Origin: Thermoflexus sp.
GTDB taxonomy: Bacteria; Chloroflexota; Anaerolineae; Thermoflexales; Thermoflexaceae
Direction of reading: 5' to 3'
NCBI RefSeq assembly: GCF_034432235.1
Contig: NZ_DAOUCJ010000110.1
Location: 1-64,000 of the forward strand
Length of the DNA: 64,000 bases
Position numbers and translations under genes: made by a program. Below are positions 60,533 to 64,000 of the stretch, one piece after another. Position 1 is the stretch's first letter. The number at the start of each line of letters is the position of its first letter. A model generated the notes under the pieces. It saw only the letters and a program-made list of their open reading frames with translations. It was not told the origin of the DNA and ran no database searches.

Positions 60533-62076
60533 GCTTTCCTCATCAGCCTCCACACATACCTCGCTCGCTCCCCTATTTCCTGAGGCCGCAGGGCAACGGT
60601 TAGGCTGTAAAAGGTCAGGAAGGCCCACGAGATTTTGACCAGGAGTCCTGCCAGGAGCGGCAGGTCCTCCAACGGAATGAACCGAGAGGCCACCGCATAG
60701 CCCGCCAAGGTCAGGGTGCCGGCCAGCAGGGGCACCCCCAGCACGGAGCCAGGGTTCACCGTTACTTCCTGGCGGATGTAACGGTGGGCCAGGAGGATTC
60801 CCATGAGCAATGCCAGTCCCACCGCCGCGCAGGTCCCCAGGACGCCCCAGCGCATGGTCAGGGGGATTCCCGCAACCCCCAATACCCCCACCTGGCTCCA
60901 GAGCAGGGTGGCCGCGCGGGCAGGCCGGCCCATCGCGCTCAACAACACCCCCGCGTTCTCCAGATGGGGCCGCACCACGAAGAAGGCGATGAGGATCTGG
61001 AGGAAGAGCGCGCTGGGTCGCCACCGCTCCCCGTAGAGCAAGACAACGATCTCCGGCGCGGCGATGAAGACGGCGATCGCCAGCGGGATCGCGACCATCC
61101 CGATGGCCCAGGTCACCATCGTCACGGTCTTCTCCAGCCGGGGCCGGTCGTCTTGCAGACGAGCGTAGGTGTAAAAGGCCGGCCGCGCCAGCACGGCGTT
61201 GAACAACAACCCTGGCCACTGGGCCATCCGGTAGGCCCGATCATAGTAGCCCAGGGCCGTCACCCCAGCGAAGGTGCCGATCAGGAAATTGTCCAGCTGG
61301 GAGAAGAGCATCCCGCCCATCTGCCACAGGCCAGTAGCCGCTCCGAATCGCAGGAAATGAGACGCCAGATCGAAACGGAACCGCCATGGATCCTGCCACA
61401 GCGTGGATCCCTGACGCCAGAGAACCCACCACAGGCCGAGCCCGAGGAAGCTGTAAGCGGTGGTCTGCGCCACCAGGCTCCATACCCCACCCCCATGCAT
61501 CGCCAGCCAGAAGGCGGGAATATAAGAGATCGGGAAGATCAGGCTCTGGTAGAGGCTGGTCAGCTCGAAGCGAAGGCGCTTTTCTAATAATGTGCCCGCA
61601 ATGCTTGCGATCCCTTCCAGACAGGCGGCGACTGAGAGCGCCAGGGCGGCCCGCAACATCGGTTCCTCATATCCCAGAAGGCGCAACCCGGGAAAGGCGA
61701 GCCCCATCAGGATCACGCCGCTGAGGGCCGCGATCCCTTCCAGAGCCACATAGGTCCCAACGGATGCCCCCGTGGTCTCTTTATACTGCCCGAACGCATA
61801 GCCCAACCCCAGCTTGGTCTGAAGCCGCAGCAGCTGGGCAAAGAACATCGCCAGGGCGAAAGTCCCGAAGGCTTCCGGGGACAGCAGCCGGGTGAGGAGG
61901 ATGTTGGCGGCGAAGCCAACGGCCAGGGTCCAGTAGGCGCTCAGCGCCACCCAGATCCCCCCCCGGACCGCCCGATAGGCCAGGGGTGTTTCCTTCACGG
62001 GATGCTCCAAGGGCGCTCCTTCCACCGCCGGACATGGAGTTTCGAGCGTGAGATCCGCAGCCGGTCTCCGCTCCAT
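60529..62076 (-). CDS. Lipopolysaccharide-type flippase (Wzx/WzxC-like)
   Basis: About 515 residues from ATG 62076 (MERRPAADL, 7 bases after AAGG); an ATG at 62091 falls on the predicted start site of transcription and has no ribosome site. 12-14 membrane helices. Motifs YWTLAVGFAANILLTRLLSP, FGTFALAMFFAQLLRLQTKL, LDNFLIGTFAGVTALGYYDR, AYRMAQWPGLLFNAVLARPA match WzxC-like oligosaccharide flippases. First gene of the surface polysaccharide operon. Confidence 0.9.
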   Translation of the reverse strand: MERRPAADLTLETPCPAVEGAPLEHPVKETPLAYRAVRGGIWVALSAYWTLAVGFAANILLTRLLSPEAFGTFALAMFFAQLLRLQTKLGLGYAFGQYKETTGASVGTYVALEGIAALSGVILMGLAFPGLRLLGYEEPMLRAALALSVAACLEGIASIAGTLLEKRLRFELTSLYQSLIFPISYIPAFWLAMHGGGVWSLVAQTTAYSFLGLGLWWVLWRQGSTLWQDPWRFRFDLASHFLRFGAATGLWQMGGMLFSQLDNFLIGTFAGVTALGYYDRAYRMAQWPGLLFNAVLARPAFYTYARLQDDRPRLEKTVTMVTWAIGMVAIPLAIAVFIAAPEIVVLLYGERWRPSALFLQILIAFFVVRPHLENAGVLLSAMGRPARAATLLWSQVGVLGVAGIPLTMRWGVLGTCAAVGLALLMGILLAHRYIRQEVTVNPGSVLGVPLLAGTLTLAGYAVASRFIPLEDLPLLAGLLVKISWAFLTFYSLTVALRPQEIGERARYVWRLMRKA

Positions 62077-62096
62077 GCCGGAACCTTCCATGGCCT

Positions 62097-62124
62097 ATTA
62101 TGCGAACCCAGGCAGCGAATTCAA
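62097..62124 (-). promoter_or_regulatory. Promoter of the polysaccharide operon
   Basis: On the minus strand TTGAAT (62119-62124), a 16-base spacer and CATAAT (62097-62102); expected start near 62090, about 14 bases before the preferred flippase start. Confidence 0.6.
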
Positions 62125-62189
62125 GAGGGGCACTGACCCCCAGCGGGCGGCGGGGTCAGGATCCGGGGGATCCGGGAGGGAAACGGTTT

Positions 62190-62232
62190 CCTGTGCGGGC
62201 GGGCGCGCCGGGAGGATGCCCACCCGCACAGG
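62190..62232 (-). terminator. Hairpin after thioredoxin gene
   Basis: Near-perfect 15-bp arms CCTGTGCGGGTGGGC / GCCCGCCCGCACAGG-type (62218-62232 and 62190-62204, one mismatch), 33 bases after the trxA stop on the minus strand; followed by AAACC rather than a T tract. Confidence 0.55.
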
Positions 62233-62264
62233 AGGTTCAGGAGCCCCAGGGCAGGCTCTGCCCG

Positions 62265-62609
62265 TTATCGCTGAGGCTGGGGCTGGAGATGGGGGAGGAT
62301 CTGACGGAGCAGGCGCTCCCGGGGCTGATACCCGATGATGCGGGCGACCTCCCGGCCCTCCTTAAACAGGATGAGAGTGGGAATGCCCATCACCCCATAT
62401 CGCATGGCCAGCTCCGGGTGATCGTCCACATTCAGCTTGCCGACCTTGAGGACCTGAGCATATTCCCGGGCGATCTGGGCCACGATGGGCTCCAGGGCCT
62501 TGCACGGCCCGCACCACTCCGCCCAGAAATCCACCAGAACCGGCTTCTCGGATTTCAAAACCTCCTGCTCGAAATTCTGCGCGGTGACCACGACTTCATG
62601 CTCGCCCAT
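62265..62609 (-). CDS. trxA: Thioredoxin
   Basis: 114 residues. Redox site WCGPC with Cys33 and Cys36 in VDFWAEWCGPCKALEPIVAQ; cis-Pro in MGIPTLILFKEG. Cytoplasmic disulfide reductase. ATG at 62609 with AGGAGG 8 bases upstream; own promoter. Transcription stops before the polysaccharide operon. Confidence 0.96.
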   Translation of the reverse strand: MGEHEVVVTAQNFEQEVLKSEKPVLVDFWAEWCGPCKALEPIVAQIAREYAQVLKVGKLNVDDHPELAMRYGVMGIPTLILFKEGREVARIIGYQPRERLLRQILPHLQPQPQR

Positions 62610-62663
62610 CGAAGATGCCTCCTGGAAGGAAGATGCTGGATCTTGAAGGGAAGAACCGTTTTG

Positions 62664-62692
62664 AGTCTATGCGCAGGAGGAGAGGTCGTCAA
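62664..62692 (-). promoter_or_regulatory. trxA promoter
   Basis: On the minus strand TTGACG (62687-62692), a 17-base spacer and TAGACT (62664-62669), about 55 bases before the trxA start. Confidence 0.6.
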
Positions 62693-62709
62693 AAATTGGG
62701 GTTCACGTC

Positions 62710-62995
62710 TATGATGCCGATGGAAATCGGCCTCCTGAGGCGCTGCGCGCCCCGCGTTGGCCTCCGCCGACGCGAGGATGCTTTCTGGCCGGCGCAGGCC
62801 GGCCATCGGCTGGAGGCCCCTTGAGGTCGAATTCATTCGACGCCCTAAGGCTGGCCACAGCCGAAGGCCCCTCCGGGCAAATGCCAATGCCCTCGACACA
62901 TCCCTACACTCATACTGGGACTTCCGGGATTGTCTGCAACGCCCTTCTCTCTTACAATACAACAAAGGCCATCCTGGGAATCGAATTCATTCTTT
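62710..62995. repeat. Intergenic repeat-rich stretch
   Basis: About 290 bases without a supported gene. It holds two copies of the 12-mer TCGAATTCATTC (62827-62838 and 62981-62992), the first inside a dyad GTCGAAT-TC-ATTCGAC, and two imperfect copies of GGCYGGCCA...AGGCCCCT near 62790-62880. This looks like fragments of a dispersed repeat family; other copies outside the window would confirm it. Confidence 0.45.
62930..62958 (+). promoter_or_regulatory. Promoter of small membrane protein gene
   Basis: TTGTCT (62930-62935), a 17-base spacer and TACAAT (62953-62958), about 50 bases before the ATG at 63009. Confidence 0.55.
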
Positions 62996-63008
62996 GAGGA
63001 GGTGATCG

Positions 63009-63386
63009 ATGTCCACTGAGCCGATGTCCAGCGCCCCCTCCCCGGCGCCCCTCTCCCAGAGAGATCAGCTCCTGGCCATCCTGCCCTGGTGGATCTGGTT
63101 CGTCGGACTGGCGGCCTTTTTCGTCTCCGATCTGCATCCCCTGGCCCGACGCCATGCCCTGTGGGGGATGGGCTACAACCTGGCCCTCAGTGTCCTGTTT
63201 GGATGCTGCCCTCTGTTGTTCATGATCATCTCCGGGGCCTCTGGAAGCGACGCGCTCCGATCCCTCTCCACCCTGGGGGGCCTGGCCGCTTCATGCCTGG
63301 CGTTCCTGCTCTGGGCCGGCGTCGCTCTCCTGAACACCTACGCCGTGCTCCAGAACAAAGGGCCATGGCTGCAGGCATCGCCATAG
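63009..63386 (+). CDS. Small membrane protein of unknown function
   Basis: 125 residues with three predicted membrane helices (LLAILPWWIWFVGLAAFFV, LALSVLFGCCPLLFMIISG, ASCLAFLLWAGVALLNTYAV) after a Ser/Pro-rich head. Resembles DUF4870-type proteins loosely (P-W--W----L--FFVS pattern), not assigned. Very strong ribosome site AGGAGGTGATCG directly before ATG 63009. Confidence 0.75.
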   Translation: MSTEPMSSAPSPAPLSQRDQLLAILPWWIWFVGLAAFFVSDLHPLARRHALWGMGYNLALSVLFGCCPLLFMIISGASGSDALRSLSTLGGLAASCLAFLLWAGVALLNTYAVLQNKGPWLQASP

Positions 63387-63403
63387 GTCCACAGGCGGTG
63401 GAA

Positions 63404-63443
63404 AAACCCGTGGGGAGGGCGGCGTCGCCCTCCCCACGGGTTT
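63404..63443. terminator. Bidirectional terminator
   Basis: Perfect 18-bp arms AAACCCGTGGGGAGGGCG (63404-63421) and complement (63426-63443) around GCGT; TTT on the plus side and TTTTT on the minus side. It serves the convergent small membrane protein and Mrp genes. Confidence 0.9.
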
Positions 63444-63465
63444 CTATCCGGTGAGGAAACCTCGG

Positions 63466-64000
63466 TCAGCTGGTGGAGGAGACCCCGGAGGGCGCGAGCT
63501 CGCCGAGGTGGAGGACGCTGATGCGGGCGGCGACCTGCTGGGCGATGGCCCGCAGGGCCTGGGCGGCCGGGCTGTCGGGCGCGGCGATGACGATGGGCCG
63601 ACCCTTCTCGCCCCCCTCCACCACCCGCGGGTCCAGGGGCACACTCCCCAGGAAGGGCACTCCCATCCGCTCCGCCAGCCGTCGCCCTCCATCTTTCCCA
63701 AAGATCTCCGTCACCTTCCCGCAGTGGGGGCACACAAACCCGCTCATGTTCTCCACCACCCCCAGCACGGGCACCTCCAGCCGCTCAAACATCCGCACCG
63801 CCCGCCCCACATCGCTCAAGGCCACCCCCTGGGGCGTGGTCACCACTACCGCCCCGGTCACCGGTGCCAGCTGGGCCAGGGAGATCGCCACATCCCCCGT
63901 CCCCGGCGGCAGGTCCACCACCAGGTAATCCAGCAGCCCCCAGTCCACATCGGTCAGGAACTGCCGCACCGCACTGTGCAGCATCGGCCCCCGCCAGATC
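63466..64000 (-). CDS. Mrp/ApbC-type P-loop ATPase, partial
   Basis: C-terminal about 178 residues of an Mrp/NBP35-family ATPase; the gene continues beyond the window edge. DYLVVDLPPGTGDVAISLAQ (switch region/Walker B-like), VVTTPQGVALSDVGRAVRM, and the MSGFVCPHCGKVTEIFGKDG with the CxxC that binds the bridging [4Fe-4S] cluster. It is an iron-sulfur cluster carrier. The part upstream, with the deviant Walker A, is not in the window. Ends 23 bases past the bidirectional terminator. Confidence 0.93.
   Translation of the reverse strand, partial: IWRGPMLHSAVRQFLTDVDWGLLDYLVVDLPPGTGDVAISLAQLAPVTGAVVVTTPQGVALSDVGRAVRMFERLEVPVLGVVENMSGFVCPHCGKVTEIFGKDGGRRLAERMGVPFLGSVPLDPRVVEGGEKGRPIVIAAPDSPAAQALRAIAQQVAARISVLHLGELAPSGVSSTS

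Noticed and set aside
62555..62965. A 136-residue open frame upstream of trxA
   Set aside because: Arg/Pro-rich, covers the trxA promoter and repeat-like DNA; no ribosome site.
1..64000. CRISPR array, transposon, prophage, rRNA or tRNA genes
   Set aside because: No regularly spaced repeats, no transposase or integrase-like proteins and no RNA gene signatures were seen by reading; a covariance search was not possible.

Overview
The window is GC-rich (roughly 60-65% by eye) chromosomal DNA, probably from a thermophilic member of the Chloroflexota, possibly close to Thermoflexus. This is inferred from gene content, paired carbohydrate ABC transporters, DUF2142, DUF3105, TadE/TadG and PucR proteins and protein style; no rRNA or phylogenetic marker was tested. 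Genes are tightly packed, many overlap as ATGA or GTGA, and most carry a clear GGAGG ribosome site. I found no rRNA, tRNA, CRISPR array, phage or transposase.

Region 1 (1-12.9 kb, minus strand): a LysE-type exporter, glutamine synthetase glnA with its own promoter, then a seven-gene purine operon read in the order purL(S-L-Q fusion)-purC-purE-purF-purD-purM-purN from a good promoter at 12.9 kb. PurE is of the class II type, which fits the absence of purK here.

Region 2 (13-24.7 kb): a toxin-antitoxin pair whose toxin is frameshifted, and a scrap of a second antitoxin-like gene. Next comes a minus-strand operon TPR protein - membrane protein - ammonium transporter - anion permease - unknown - flotillin. 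Its promoter region closely matches that of glnA: the same 17-bp dyad and the same -10 element at identical spacing, which points to a common nitrogen regulon. A PucR-type regulator and a second glutamine synthetase lie beside it.

Region 3 (24.7-38.3 kb): an enhancer-binding-protein-like regulator that lacks the GAFTGA loop; a DUF2142 membrane protein; a DUF1232 protein; a lone sugar-binding lipoprotein with an elaborate promoter (three direct repeats plus LacI-type dyads); citrate synthase; phosphoglycerate kinase; ThpR; YraN; an FHA-winged helix regulator; an S51-like protein fused to a Cys-tRNA synthetase C-terminal-like tail; and a MNT-HEPN toxin-antitoxin pair.

Region 4 (38.3-45.6 kb, minus): a sugar uptake and degradation operon ROK repressor - amidohydrolase - binding protein - two permeases - glycosidase, with a promoter and a dyad that probably allow autorepression. 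It has no ATPase gene, so a shared MsiK/MalK-type ATPase elsewhere is expected.

Region 5 (45.9-64 kb): TadE-TadG-TadE pilin-like genes, a DUF3105 protein, a flippase and a GH2 glycosidase. A minus-strand surface-polysaccharide cluster follows (flippase, GT87, two GT4, epimerase, CgeB-like, methyltransferase, GT2) that is visibly decaying: the GT87 gene is frameshifted at a homopolymer, the GT2 gene has an in-frame TGA and a lost 3' end, and a small DUF4258/DUF2283 pair is truncated. The window closes with thioredoxin, a small membrane protein, a bidirectional terminator and a partial Mrp-type ATPase.
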